NCBI GenBank assembly: GCA_964393015.1
Contig: CAYMSD010000004.1
Span: 10,139-74,138 of the forward strand
Direction: 5' to 3'
Length of the DNA: 64,000 nucleotides
Source: QWPT01 sp964393015
GTDB lineage: Bacteria > Planctomycetota > Phycisphaerae > Phycisphaerales > SM1A02
Below are positions 45,485 through 56,212 of this stretch, in pieces. The notes beneath the pieces are model-generated. The model saw nothing but the letters and a program-made list of their open reading frames with translations, made no database searches and was not told the DNA's origin. Position numbers and translations under genes: made by a program. Every line of letters begins with the position of its first letter. Position 1 is the first letter of the stretch.

Positions 45485-45594
45485 GATTCCGGTCCCGCCA
45501 AAGGGAGCGGCCGCAGCCGCGACCGCTCAAAGCCCGCGAGCGGCCGCAGCCGCGACCGCTCAAAGCCCGCGAGCGGCCGCAGCCGCGAGCGCTC
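45485..45594 (-). repeat. 3' hairpin repeat array, locus A (after speA)
   Basis: Three tandem 33-bp units begin at 45505, 45538 and 45571, read here on the plus strand. In the sense of the speA transcript each carries GCGGC-TGCG-GCCGC, a 5-bp stem closing a TGCG loop. The array starts directly beside the speA stop (45595-45597) and ends in CCCTTTGGCGGGACCG (45505 to 45490 on the minus strand). The same order and terminal box recur after tsf. A GCATGC-TGAA-GCATGC palindrome lies just beyond (45459-45474). Confidence 0.8.
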
Positions 45595-47628
45595 CTACAT
45601 CGCCGCGCCGTTCTCCGTCTCGAGATAGGTGTACCCCGCGAGGCCCGCCTCGTAGTTGCGCACGAGCGCGTTCGACTCCGCCACGGTCATGTGCTTGTCG
45701 CGCACCGCGCGCTCGCACTCGTGGCGGATCGCCTGGCCGAGGCGATGCACATCGTACTGCACATACTGCAGCACCTCGCGCACCGAGTCGCCCTCGACGA
45801 TCTCGTCGATCCACCAGTTGCCGTTCTCGTCGAGACGCACATGCGCCACATGCGTGTCGCCGAACAGGTTGTGGAGGTCGCCCAGCGTCTCCTGGTAGGC
45901 GCCCACGAGGAACGCGCCGAGGAAGTACTCGTCGCCGTCCTTGATGTCGTGCAGCTCGACGAACTTCTTCACGTCGTGGTCGTCCACGAAGCGGTCGATC
46001 TTGCCGTCCGAGTCGCAGGTCATGTCGGCCAGCGTCGCCTTGCGGGTCGGACGCTCGTCGAGCCGGTGGATCGGCATGATCGGGAACAGCTGGTTGATCG
46101 CCCAGATGTCGGGAAGCGACTGGAAGATCGACAGGTTGCAGAAGTAGGTGTCGCTCGTGTTGGTCTCGAGGTCCTGCAGCTCCTCGGGAACGCTGCGCAT
46201 GTCCTTCGCCTTGTCGCGCACCTTGGCGCAGGTGGCCCAGAACATCCGCTCCGCGAGCGCGCGGTGCTCGAGGCTGAGGTAGCCGACCGAGAAGAGGTTC
46301 ATCGCCTCGTCGCGCGACTGGAGCGCATCGTGGTAGCACTCGAGGAGCCTGCGCTCCGTGATCGAGTTGTAGGCCTCGAAGAGATCGACGATGGGGCGCG
46401 GGATCTCCCCGTGCTCGTCCTTGGAGACGGCGTCGAGCGACGGGGGAACGGTGAAGCGGTCGAGGCGGTTCGCGCCGAGGACGTCGAAGACGAGCACGCT
46501 CTGCTGCGCGACCATGGCGCGGCCCGACTCGGTCACGATCGTCGGGTGGGGCACGCCCTCCTCGTCGCAGACCGACATGATCTTGTAGACCACGTTCGTC
46601 GCGTACTCCTGAAGCGTGTAGTTCGTCGAGAACTCGAAGTTCGTCTGGCTTCCGTCGTAGTCGATGCCGAGGCCGCCGCCGACATCGAGGTAGCGCATGC
46701 CCGCGCCCATCTTGGCGAGCTCGGTGTAGATGCGCGCCAGCTCGTTCACGCCAGAGCTGACCTGCCTGATGTCGTGGATCTGCGAGCCCATGTGGCAGTG
46801 CAGGAGCTGCAGGCAGTCGGCCATGCCGCGCGCCTTCAGGTACTCGAGCACATCGATCACCTCCGTGAGCGAGAGGCCGAACTTCGCCTTCACGCCCGAG
46901 CTGTGGCGCCAGCGGCCCGCGCCGGGCGTCGCGAGGTTCACGCGCACGCCGATCTTCGGACGGATCTGGTACTTCTCGGCGTACTTGACGATGAGCCGAA
47001 GCTCCGCGAGGTTCTCGATGACGGGGATGATGTTGCGGCCGAGCTTCGCGGCGAGCGTGACGAACTCGATGTAGCGGTCTTCCTTGAAGCCGTTGCAGAT
47101 GATGAGGCGGTCGGGCGAATCGCTCGTGAGGCCCATCACCGCGAGGAGCTCGGGCTTCGAGCCGACCTCGAGTCCGAAGCCGTACTGCTCGCCGTACTCG
47201 CGGATCTCCTGCACGACGCGGCGCTGCTGGTTCACCTTGATCGGGTAGACGGCGGTGTACCTGCCCTTGTACGCATTGTCGCGGATCGCGGCGTCGAACG
47301 CATCGTGGAGATCGCGCAGGCGGCGGTGAAGGAGATCGCTGAAGTGGAGCAGCACCGGCGTGCGCAGCCCGCGCTCGCGCAGACCCTTGACGACCTCGAA
47401 CAGGTTCACCTCATGCCCGGGAGTCCGCGTGGGACGCACGAGGACCTGCCCGCTCTTCGAGATCTCGAAGAAGCCCTTGCCCCAGCCGCGGAGGTTGTAG
47501 AGATCGGCCGCATCGTCGACCGACCACGGCTCGATGCCCGCCTTCACGCGCGCCATCGGGTTCGAGGCGGGCTGGGCGGACTGGGCTGCCTGCACTGCAG
47601 GCGTCGAGGGAGGGAGAACCTGTGACAT
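45595..47628 (-). CDS. speA: biosynthetic arginine decarboxylase
   Basis: A PLP-dependent fold-type III decarboxylase that converts arginine to agmatine for polyamine synthesis. It is 677 residues, slightly longer than the E. coli enzyme of about 658. YPIKVNQQRRVV holds the PLP lysine; also visible are GLEVGSKPELL, HCHMGSQIHDIR, YLDVGGGLGIDYDGS and VTESGRAMVAQQ. FSVGYLSLEHRALAE and DENGNWWIDEIVEGD are in the C-terminal part. The N-terminus is an Ala/Pro/Gln-rich leader of about 30 residues. A probable -10 (TATCAT, 47738 to 47733 on the minus strand) gives a leader of about 100 bases. The 3' hairpin array begins beside its stop. Confidence 0.95.
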   Translation of the reverse strand: MSQVLPPSTPAVQAAQSAQPASNPMARVKAGIEPWSVDDAADLYNLRGWGKGFFEISKSGQVLVRPTRTPGHEVNLFEVVKGLRERGLRTPVLLHFSDLLHRRLRDLHDAFDAAIRDNAYKGRYTAVYPIKVNQQRRVVQEIREYGEQYGFGLEVGSKPELLAVMGLTSDSPDRLIICNGFKEDRYIEFVTLAAKLGRNIIPVIENLAELRLIVKYAEKYQIRPKIGVRVNLATPGAGRWRHSSGVKAKFGLSLTEVIDVLEYLKARGMADCLQLLHCHMGSQIHDIRQVSSGVNELARIYTELAKMGAGMRYLDVGGGLGIDYDGSQTNFEFSTNYTLQEYATNVVYKIMSVCDEEGVPHPTIVTESGRAMVAQQSVLVFDVLGANRLDRFTVPPSLDAVSKDEHGEIPRPIVDLFEAYNSITERRLLECYHDALQSRDEAMNLFSVGYLSLEHRALAERMFWATCAKVRDKAKDMRSVPEELQDLETNTSDTYFCNLSIFQSLPDIWAINQLFPIMPIHRLDERPTRKATLADMTCDSDGKIDRFVDDHDVKKFVELHDIKDGDEYFLGAFLVGAYQETLGDLHNLFGDTHVAHVRLDENGNWWIDEIVEGDSVREVLQYVQYDVHRLGQAIRHECERAVRDKHMTVAESNALVRNYEAGLAGYTYLETENGAAM

Positions 47629-47732
47629 CGAAGTCGTGGACCGTCCTTTCAAGCCGCCGACGGAGGGCTCCTTCTCGGAACCCCGCGCGGACGGCACCCG
47701 CGGTTGGTGCGAGGGTTTCGCGGGCGAAGCCG

Positions 47733-47738
47733 CCATGA
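47733..47738 (-). promoter_or_regulatory. possible -10 of speA
   Basis: TATCAT on the minus strand in the divergent spacer 47629-47946 (318 bp). This spacer also holds the promoter of the opposite gene and otherwise shows nothing convincing. Confidence 0.35.
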
Positions 47739-47841
47739 TAGGCGAACGGGGCGCTCGTTCCATGCGGTTTCGCTCGGAGTCGGCCGAGAACGGCGGAGCG
47801 CGCCGCGCGGCGGCGTTCGCGGAAATCCCTCGCGCAGGTGT

Positions 47842-47869
47842 TTGTTCCGCGTCGCCCCTGCGGTACCTT
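47842..47869 (+). promoter_or_regulatory. promoter of the sorted surface protein gene
   Basis: TTGTTC (47842-47847), a 16-bp spacer, TACCTT (47864-47869). A leader of about 70 bases leads to the ATG at 47947. Confidence 0.4.
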
Positions 47870-47946
47870 TGGAGGGTCGCCGCGAATCCCCTCCCCGCGG
47901 CGGCGGCAGTCCCGTCCGTCCCTCTGCGTCCCCCTCGAGTTCCCCC

Positions 47947-48687
47947 ATGCAGCCGAACGCTTTCCCGCGCGACCACGCGCCCCGTCGCAACCTGTCCGTT
48001 CTTCCCATCGCCCTCGCGGCGCTCGTCACCGGCGCCGCGCACGCGGGCCCGACCTGGGACGTCGACTACAACGACGACGCCAAGGCCACCCCCGCGACGG
48101 CGCAGGCGATCACGATCAACGGCCCCGTCCTGAACATCGCGGGCAACCTCACGGGCGTCGGCTTCGACGGCGAGGCCGACTTCGTCGACATGTATCTCGT
48201 CGACATCCGCACGCCGACCCTCCTCAGGCTCTCGACCGCAGGCGGCGACCTCGGCGGCGACGCGAGCTTCGACACGCAGCTCTTCCTCTTCCGCCGCGTG
48301 GGCAACCCGAACGATCCGCGCGCGCTTGGGCTCCTCGCCAACAACGACGCGGCCCCGGGCCTCGTCGGCTCGTGGCTCGGCAGCTCCGCCAACGACGGCA
48401 GCGGCTTCTCGCTCGTGACGCCCGGGTTCTACTACATCGCGATCGCAGGGGCCGGCGTCGACGCGGTCGGCGAGTCGGGCGAGTCGATCTTCACGGGGCT
48501 CAGCACCCCCGGCGCGGTCGTCTTCGGCGGCGAGAGGGATCTCGCCGACTGGGCGGGCCAAGGCGCGACAGGCACCTATTCGATCCGCGTCGAGTCGGTG
48601 AGCGGCGTGCCCGCCCCCGGCGCGATCGCCGTGCTCGGCATGCTTCTCGCCGCCCCCGCGCGCATGGGCCGCTCGCGCCGCGGATAG
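47947..48687 (+). CDS. exported protein with PAPG-type sorting tail (paralog of 53805-54518)
   Basis: A 246-residue protein with a signal peptide (VLPIALAALVTGAAHAG). The mature part starts GPTWDVDYNDDA and contains SFDTQLFLFRR and VTPGFYYIAIAGAGVDAV, a pattern like that of bacterial pre-peptidase C-terminal or DVUA0089-type beta-sandwich domains. The C-terminus is VPAPGAIAVLGMLL... ending in RSRRG, a PEP-CTERM-like tail. It is clearly homologous over its whole length to the protein at 53805-54518. Export and membrane-proximal sorting are inferred from the tail. The two copies flank the kinase-sigma-Hsp70 cluster. Confidence 0.75.
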   Translation: MQPNAFPRDHAPRRNLSVLPIALAALVTGAAHAGPTWDVDYNDDAKATPATAQAITINGPVLNIAGNLTGVGFDGEADFVDMYLVDIRTPTLLRLSTAGGDLGGDASFDTQLFLFRRVGNPNDPRALGLLANNDAAPGLVGSWLGSSANDGSGFSLVTPGFYYIAIAGAGVDAVGESGESIFTGLSTPGAVVFGGERDLADWAGQGATGTYSIRVESVSGVPAPGAIAVLGMLLAAPARMGRSRRG

Positions 48688-48707
48688 CCGCGCCGTCCGT
48701 GGCTCCG

Positions 48708-50957
48708 TCAGAGTTCCTCGGCCGCGGGCATGCCGGGCGTCGTGGCGGCGTCCCCGCCTGCGCCGTCTCCGCCCGTGGCGCCCGCCCCGTCGCGAGCCGC
48801 CATCTTGGCGCGGATCCGCGCCACCTGCGCCTCGCCGCGCTTCGTCGAGCGGGCGAGATCGCCCTTGCGCTGCCGGATGATGGCGAGGCTGCGCTCCGCG
48901 TTGGCGAGCGCGGAATCGAACCGCCCGAGCCGCTCCTCGGCGGAGGCGATCGAGGCGAGCGTCCGGCCGATGCGGAAGTCGTCCGCGTCCACGAAGCGAC
49001 TCACCTGCGCGAGCGCCGCCTCGAAGTCTGCGAGCGCGCGGAGATCGTCCCGCTGCGCGGCCCAGAGCACGCCGCTCCCGTTCAGCACGGCGGCACGGGT
49101 GATCGCAGAGGCCCGCTCGTCGGGAAAGAACTTCGCGCGGCGCAGCGCCTCGTCGAGCGCAGCCCGGGAGAGGTCAAGGCGCCCCTGCGCGCGCTTCGTG
49201 CTCGCGAGCTGGCGCAGCGCGTCGACCGTCGCCATGGAGTTCGGCCCGAGCGCGCGCTCGCGCAGCTCGACCGTCCTTCGATAGTCGGCCTCCGCTGCGT
49301 CGAAGTCGCCTTGGTTGAAGCGCAGCATGGCGAGCGCGATCGAGGCGTCGGCGAGCTCGACATCGCTCCCGCGGCCCGCTTCATGCGCGGCCAACGCCAG
49401 CGCATGCGCCCGCTCGATGGCCGTGGCCGCGAGATCCAGCCGTTCGAACCCGAGGTGGACGAGGCCGATCGTGCGCAAGATGCCCGCGAGAAGCTCGGGC
49501 TCCTCGACGAGGTCCGTGTCGACCTGCTGCTCGACGAGCGCGAGGAACTCGCCGACATTCATGGCGCTCGAGCCCTGCCCGAGCTCCGGGTCGATCGACT
49601 CGAGCGCTTCGCGGAAGGCGCGCAGCGACTTCTCCGCGCGGTCGCGCTCGCGTTCGGCGTTCGCGTAGGCGAATGCGAGCGCGATGCCGGCTCCGAGCAG
49701 AGTGACCGCCACCAGCGCCGCGGCGGTCGCGGGAATCCAGTTCCGCCGCAGCGTGCGCCGAAGCACATAGGTCACGCTGTCCTCGCGCGCGAGGATCGGG
49801 CGCCCCTCGAGGTGGCGCGCGAGGTCCTCGGCGAGCGCGTCCGCCGTGTCGTAGCGGCGCGACGGGTCGGCCGCGAGCAGCCGGAGCGCGATCACGTCGA
49901 GGTCCGAGTCGAGCGTGGCCTCCGCGCGCGGCATGGTCTCGCGACGCACCTCGCTCGGCCGCATGGGCGTGCGCAGGAGCTTCTGCTCGACGACCTCCGC
50001 GATCGACCGCGCGTTCTCGAACGGCTTGCGCCCCGCGAGGCTCTCGTAGAGCACGACGCCGAGCGCGTAGAGGTCGCACCGCGAGTCGACGGCGCTCGGA
50101 TCGCCCGAGAGCTGCTCGGGCGCGGCGTAGGCGAATGTGCCGAGGAACTCCCCGGCGAGCGTGGTGCCTGACTTCGGATCCGTCTTCGCGTCCCGCTCGG
50201 ACTCCGCGCGCGCGAGGCCGAAGTCGAGCACGCGCGGGACGCCGTCCTTGTCGACGAGGATGTTCCCGGGCTTGAGGTCGCGGTGGATCACGCCACGCCG
50301 ATGCGCGTAGGCGATGGCGTCCGCGATCCGCAGGAAGAGCTCGACCAGCGCGCGCGCCGACGGCCTCGTCCGCGCCACGAAGCGGTCGAGCCGCTCGCCC
50401 TCGACGAACTCCATCGCGAACCAGGGCGACCCGCCCGTCGAGATCCCGCTCTCGTAGAGGGTGACGATCGAGGGATGGCGCAGCGCGGCCACGACCTCGA
50501 CCTCGCGCTCGAAGCGCACGCGCTGCATGGGCGAGGCGAATCGGCCGCCGAGGAGCATCTTCACGGCGCAGCGACGGCGGGTGGCCAGCTGCTCCGCCTC
50601 GAACACCGCGCCCTGCCCGCCCCTGTGCAGCTCGTCGCCGAGGCGATATCCGGGAATCGGCCCGCTCTCCTCGGGCGCCGCAGCCGCGGCGTCGTCGCGC
50701 CGTCCGCTGCGCGGCTTCAGCGCGCCTGCGAGCTCGGAGAGGAGCGCGTTGTCCGCGTCGAGCCGCTGCACGGCGTCCGAGCACTGCGAGCAGATCACGA
50801 GGTGCGCGGCCACGCGCTCATCGACGACGACCGACTTCTCATGCCGCGCGATGGCCGCGAGCTCGAGGAGATCCCGTGGGAACTTCCCGCAGCCAAGCGG
50901 CGCGAAGTAGGTCTTCGTCGCGTCGTCCAAGGGTTGGTCGCGATCGTCGAACGGCAC
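48708..50957 (-). CDS. Ser/Thr protein kinase with N-terminal ZAS-like zinc motif and TPR-like region
   Basis: A 749-residue protein. The N-terminal about 60 residues include AAHLVICSQCSD, an HxxxCxxC pattern like zinc-binding anti-sigma domains. The Hanks kinase domain follows: glycine loop HRGGQGAVF, lysine in CAVKML, catalytic VIHRDLKPGNILV, DFGLAR and YAAPEQLSG. One membrane helix (WIPATAAALVAVTLLGAGIALAFAYA) leads to an external helical TPR-like region (FNQGDFDAAEADYRRTVELRERALG, LADFEAALAQV). The start is GTG at 50957, 8 bp after the sigma-factor stop, so the two are co-transcribed. ECF-kinase pairs are a planctomycete hallmark; here the kinase may control the sigma factor directly. Confidence 0.88.
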   Translation of the reverse strand: MPFDDRDQPLDDATKTYFAPLGCGKFPRDLLELAAIARHEKSVVVDERVAAHLVICSQCSDAVQRLDADNALLSELAGALKPRSGRRDDAAAAAPEESGPIPGYRLGDELHRGGQGAVFEAEQLATRRRCAVKMLLGGRFASPMQRVRFEREVEVVAALRHPSIVTLYESGISTGGSPWFAMEFVEGERLDRFVARTRPSARALVELFLRIADAIAYAHRRGVIHRDLKPGNILVDKDGVPRVLDFGLARAESERDAKTDPKSGTTLAGEFLGTFAYAAPEQLSGDPSAVDSRCDLYALGVVLYESLAGRKPFENARSIAEVVEQKLLRTPMRPSEVRRETMPRAEATLDSDLDVIALRLLAADPSRRYDTADALAEDLARHLEGRPILAREDSVTYVLRRTLRRNWIPATAAALVAVTLLGAGIALAFAYANAERERDRAEKSLRAFREALESIDPELGQGSSAMNVGEFLALVEQQVDTDLVEEPELLAGILRTIGLVHLGFERLDLAATAIERAHALALAAHEAGRGSDVELADASIALAMLRFNQGDFDAAEADYRRTVELRERALGPNSMATVDALRQLASTKRAQGRLDLSRAALDEALRRAKFFPDERASAITRAAVLNGSGVLWAAQRDDLRALADFEAALAQVSRFVDADDFRIGRTLASIASAEERLGRFDSALANAERSLAIIRQRKGDLARSTKRGEAQVARIRAKMAARDGAGATGGDGAGGDAATTPGMPAAEEL

Positions 50958-50965
50958 GGCGCGGC

Positions 50966-51613
50966 TCAGCTCCCGATCGCCGCAGAGGGGCGCGAGCCCG
51001 TCGACTCCCAGTCGCCTGGTGCCTCCTCGTACTCGCTCTCGATGCGCGTGACGATCTCGCGGAGCTTGCCCGCCACGCGGCTCTTCGCGAGATAGACATC
51101 GTGCGCGCTCATCCCGAGGTCGGCCGCCACGGCCTGCACGCTCATCCCCTGGTAGAAGAGCAGTTCGAACGCGCGGATCGTCTTCGGGTCGGTCTTCGTG
51201 CGCTCCCGCAGCTCGTCGAGCGCCTCGCGCAGGACGGCCATGCGTCGCTCCGCCTCGTAGACGGCAGAGACGGAGCGCTCGTCGTCGAGGTCGACCATCG
51301 CGCTCTCCCCCCGCGCCACGCGCGCCGTCGCGCCGCGGCGCTTCTGGTCGATCATGCGGTAGCGGGCGATCGTCACGAGCCACGCGCCGAGGCGCCCACG
51401 GCCGCGGTCGTACTTCCCGGCGCGGTACTCCTCGACGAATCGGACGATCGTCGCCTGCGCGAGTTCGGCCGCGTCGCCGTCGTTCAGCCCGCAGTTGCGG
51501 GCGAAGCCGATCAGGATCGGGCGGTATCGCCTGTCGAAGAGCTCCCACGCTGCGGCGTTCGCGGGGTCGAAGAGACCGACCAGAAGGGCCGTCGTGGTGC
51601 GCTCGAGGTCCAT
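50966..51613 (-). CDS. ECF-like RNA polymerase sigma factor paired with the kinase
   Basis: A 215-residue sigma-70-family protein. Region 2 includes LFDRRYRPILIGFARNCG, ELAQATIVRFVEEY and LGAWLVTIARYRMIDQKRR. Region 4 includes FELLFYQGMSVQAVAADLG and MSAHDVYLAKSRVAGKLRE. It belongs to the group of planctomycete ECF factors linked to Ser/Thr kinases, judging by its position. TAGACT lies 6 bp before the ATG at 51613. The downstream kinase begins 8 bp after its stop. The Hsp70-like gene lies 87 bp upstream on the same strand. Target promoters are unknown. Confidence 0.9.
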   Translation of the reverse strand: MDLERTTTALLVGLFDPANAAAWELFDRRYRPILIGFARNCGLNDGDAAELAQATIVRFVEEYRAGKYDRGRGRLGAWLVTIARYRMIDQKRRGATARVARGESAMVDLDDERSVSAVYEAERRMAVLREALDELRERTKTDPKTIRAFELLFYQGMSVQAVAADLGMSAHDVYLAKSRVAGKLREIVTRIESEYEEAPGDWESTGSRPSAAIGS

Positions 51614-51619
51614 CGCCGC

Positions 51620-51625
51620 AGTCTA
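51620..51625 (-). promoter_or_regulatory. -10-like hexamer before the sigma factor gene
   Basis: TAGACT on the minus strand (51625 to 51620), 6 bp before the ATG at 51613. Confidence 0.5.
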
Positions 51626-51700
51626 CCAATGGCGGAGCCTGATTCAGCACCTGTCGAGGAACGACAAGAGGAGGAATCCTCCCTGCGCGCCTTCGGACGG

Positions 51701-53581
<1,881 letters not shown>

Positions 53582-53589
53582 GGGCGGCG

Positions 53590-53595
53590 ATGGTA
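53590..53595 (-). promoter_or_regulatory. -10-like hexamer before the Hsp70 gene
   Basis: TACCAT on the minus strand (53595 to 53590), 8 bp before the ATG at 53581. Confidence 0.45.
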
Positions 53596-53804
53596 GGAGA
53601 TCGAGGCCTTGGAAGCCCCCCTCTGCCGATCCAGCCGCGCCTTTCATTCGGCATTCACCCCATTTCACGACAGCCGTGATGCAATCAGATGAGAGATCAG
53701 GTAGGTTTCACGCCTTGTCGAGTGCCCCGAGCGGGGGACACTGCCGAGTTCGCAGTGCGCGAGACTTTCAGCGCCGAGCAACCCCAGCACCCAGGATGGT
53801 CCAG

Positions 53805-54518
53805 ATGAACCCGCAGTCCCGAGTCATGCAGCCCTCTCTCGTCTCCATCGTCGCCCTGTCTCTTGCGAGCGCTGCGGTCGCGGGGCCGACATGGGATGTC
53901 GACTACACCGAGGACGCCGGGCAGACTGCGCTCAGCGCGCAGATCATCACGATCAACTCGCCGATCATCAACATCTTCGGCCGTCTCTCGGGGTTCGGAC
54001 TCACGGGCACCGACCTCGTCGACATGTACCAGTTCAACGTGCTGGCTCCGACGATGTTCACGCTGTCGACGGCGGGCGGAACCTTTGGTGGCGACGCCAA
54101 CTTCGACACGCAGCTGTTCCTCTTCCGCCAGAAGGGCGGCAACGGCAACAACACCCGCGCCATCGCCCTCAAGGCGAACGACAACGCGGCATCGGGCGTG
54201 CTCGGATCGCGCATCGGCGAGGGTGGCCCAGACTCGAATGTCGTGATGCTGACCCCGGGCGTCTACTACGTGGCCATCACAGGTTCGGGAATGGACGCCG
54301 TTTCCGAGCTCGGCAACTCGATCTGGGACACCTTCGGGAACCCGGGCGAGACGGTGAACGGCCTCGAGCGCGAGCTCGGCGAATGGAGCGGCACCGGGGC
54401 CGTCGGCGAGTACACCATCCGCCTTCAGGCGCTGCAGGGCTTCGTGCCCGCGCCCGGCGCCATCGCCGCGCTTGGTCTCGCAGCCATCGCGCCGCGCCGT
54501 CGTCGAACGGCGCGTTGA
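53805..54518 (+). CDS. exported protein with PAPG-type sorting tail (paralog of 47947-48687)
   Basis: A 237-residue protein with a signal peptide (VSIVALSLASAAVAG). The mature region starts GPTWDVDYTEDA and shares FDTQLFLFR and LTPGVYYVAITGSGMDAV with the copy at 47947. The C-terminal tail is VPAPGAIAALGLAAIAPRRRR. The ATG at 53805 is preferred because AGGA lies 8 bp upstream; ATGs at 53796 and 53826 are also in frame. It is transcribed away from the Hsp70 gene. The two paralogs suggest duplication, with the regulatory cluster now lying between them. Confidence 0.75.
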   Translation: MNPQSRVMQPSLVSIVALSLASAAVAGPTWDVDYTEDAGQTALSAQIITINSPIINIFGRLSGFGLTGTDLVDMYQFNVLAPTMFTLSTAGGTFGGDANFDTQLFLFRQKGGNGNNTRAIALKANDNAASGVLGSRIGEGGPDSNVVMLTPGVYYVAITGSGMDAVSELGNSIWDTFGNPGETVNGLERELGEWSGTGAVGEYTIRLQALQGFVPAPGAIAALGLAAIAPRRRRTAR

Positions 54519-54577
54519 GCGACCCCGTCAGGACTTCAAACCCCGTCAGAGCGTCAAGAGTTGGCGCGGCACACGCG

Positions 54578-54805
54578 TCAGTGCGTTGCGCGGGTCGCCA
54601 CGCTCACGGCCGCCGCAAGCGACCGCCGCGCCTTTGGCGGCAGGTGTTCGTCGTGGGCCGAGACCGCGCCGACCTCTCGTCGAAGCGCACGCTCGAGCCG
54701 ACCCCTGACGCGCAGCTTGCTTTCGAGCGCCTCCGCGAGGAACGCAGCGTCGCCCGCGCGCTCAAACCGCTGCGGAAAGCCCTCGGCCGGCCTGCCGGCC
54801 CGCAT
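54578..54805 (-). CDS. possible 75-residue protein overlapping the end of a sigma-factor gene
   Basis: An open frame on the same strand as the sigma gene at 54762-55442. Its ATG at 54805 lies 44 bp inside the sigma coding region, in another frame. The sequence from MRAGRPAEGFPQRFERAG looks protein-like: an amphipathic helix (DAAFLAEALESKLRVRGRLERAL) followed by a charged C-terminus. Codon third positions are mostly G or C, as in neighbouring genes. No strong Shine-Dalgarno is seen. Translational coupling to the sigma factor, perhaps as a small regulator, is possible. It may also be chance in high-GC DNA. Confidence 0.35.
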   Translation of the reverse strand: MRAGRPAEGFPQRFERAGDAAFLAEALESKLRVRGRLERALRREVGAVSAHDEHLPPKARRSLAAAVSVATRATH

Positions 54806-55442
54806 CGCATCCGACGAATTGCTTGAGTTTGGCGATTCCACGGTGCTTCCAGTTGTTGATGGTCGAGACTGGGACGCCCAACGATCGGGCGGCTGATTGA
54901 TAGTCGAGCCCTTCGCACACGATCAGGCGGACCGCTGCCTGCTCTTCCGAGGTGAGCCGCTCGCGCATCGCACCGAGCACCTCGTCGAGCAACGCGTCTG
55001 CAGGCGAACCGCCCGCGCGCCCGCATGCCTCGAGGACATCCGAACCTGCGGACGGCTGCGCTTCGCAGCTGCCCGCAGTCCCCACATCCACGATCCACTC
55101 GCCGCGCGCGGCGGCGGCCGCTCGGGCAGACTCCTCCAGGACGACCTTGTACCGCGCAGCCCGCTCGTGCCGCCGCTTGAGCAGGTTCTCAGCGATACGC
55201 AGGAGATAAGCCACGGAGACCGTCATCCTTTCGAGATTCCTCACGCGAAACAGACGAATGAAGGCCTCGTGGGCGATCTCCTCCGCCTCGCCATCGCTCA
55301 CGGAGCGCCGAACGAACGCGTAGACCCTGTGGTAGGCGTCGCGGTAGAGCCCCGCGACCAGCTCGGCGCGCGCGGAACTACCCGCCTCGCCGTCCTGGTC
55401 ACGCCGATCGAGATCGCATCCCTGCGTCGCGGTGGCTTGCAT
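54762..55442 (-). CDS. ECF-type RNA polymerase sigma factor
   Basis: A 226-residue sigma factor. Region 2 contains LYRDAYHRVYAFVRRSV, EEIAHEAFIRLFRV and VAYLLRIAENLLKRRHER. A linker of about 50 residues includes CEAQPSAGSDVLEACGRAG. Region 4 contains MRERLTSEEQAAVRLIVCEGLDYQSAARSLG and the helix VPVSTINNWKHRGIAKL. No anti-sigma gene is adjacent unless the small overlapping frame downstream acts as one. TAGAGT on the minus strand (55456 to 55451) lies 8 bp before the ATG at 55442, supporting this start over the longer upstream frame. Confidence 0.88.
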   Translation of the reverse strand: MQATATQGCDLDRRDQDGEAGSSARAELVAGLYRDAYHRVYAFVRRSVSDGEAEEIAHEAFIRLFRVRNLERMTVSVAYLLRIAENLLKRRHERAARYKVVLEESARAAAAARGEWIVDVGTAGSCEAQPSAGSDVLEACGRAGGSPADALLDEVLGAMRERLTSEEQAAVRLIVCEGLDYQSAARSLGVPVSTINNWKHRGIAKLKQFVGCDAGRQAGRGLSAAV

Positions 55443-56212
55443 GACGGGAGACTCTACCTCCGACTCGCGGGCGCCTTGCGAGAGCGCAGGCCCGTTTGCG
55501 CCGGTCGAAGCGGAAAGCCGCGCCGAAGGCCCCCTCGCACCCTCCGGACCGCGCAGGAATCGCGCGCTCGGGGCCGAGAATCCCCCGCCAAGCCTCGGGC
55601 CGACCACCTCCGCGCGCTCCTCGCCAGGCCGCGCGCAACGCGCGGGCGCCACGGCTCGATCCACGGGCATTCGTCGCATCTGCATGGGTCGCGCTCCACG
55701 GTGGAGGCGGATCCACGCCGAATGCGTGCGATCCCGGGGTCCTCGCGGGCGAGTCCCCGTGGCGCTGCCATCCACCACGCGCGCCGACAAGGCAAATCTC
55801 CCGACTGCGCGGCTGCTTTCGGTCGATTCGCGGGTTTCCGCCATCGCGAGAAGGGATCCGCGGCCGCAACGCAAAAAGCGCCCGCGCTGAGGTGTCGCAC
55901 GGGCGCTCGGAGAGTTTCGATGACGCGAAGGGGCTTGGCGACTGCGTCGTGGCATCCGTGCCACGGACGCGGTCACCGCGGAGCCGCGGTCCGTCGCGGC
56001 CTCGCACCCTTCTTCTTGTCGCGTGTTGGGCCGGCGCGCCACGCGAGCCGCGCCGTCCCGTTCGTGCATGCGGGCGCGCTCCATGCGCCCGTGCATCGAT
56101 CGGAAGTTTCCGTCTCGCTCGCACGGCGCGTCCATGCACCGCACGCAGGGAGAACTCCCCGCGCGCGCGATCTCTTTCGCCGCTTCTCACGCCGTGATCC
56201 CCGTGCCCCGCG
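55443..56212. other. 770-bp stretch without a convincing gene
   Basis: Only Arg/Ser/Ala-rich open frames are present, with no protein family signal on either strand. It holds the -10-like box of the sigma gene (55451-55456) and a terminator at 55872-55907. The part between 55457 and 55871 may be an upstream regulatory region or a decayed gene. Confidence 0.5.
55872..55907 (-). terminator. rho-independent terminator (minus strand)
   Basis: AGCGCCCG (55877-55884) pairs with CGGGCGCT (55900-55907) around a 15-base loop. On the minus strand the stem is followed by TTTTTGC. This is the only hairpin with a real T tract that I found. It would end the transcript of the two lipoprotein-like genes at 56213-57378. 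Confidence 0.8.
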
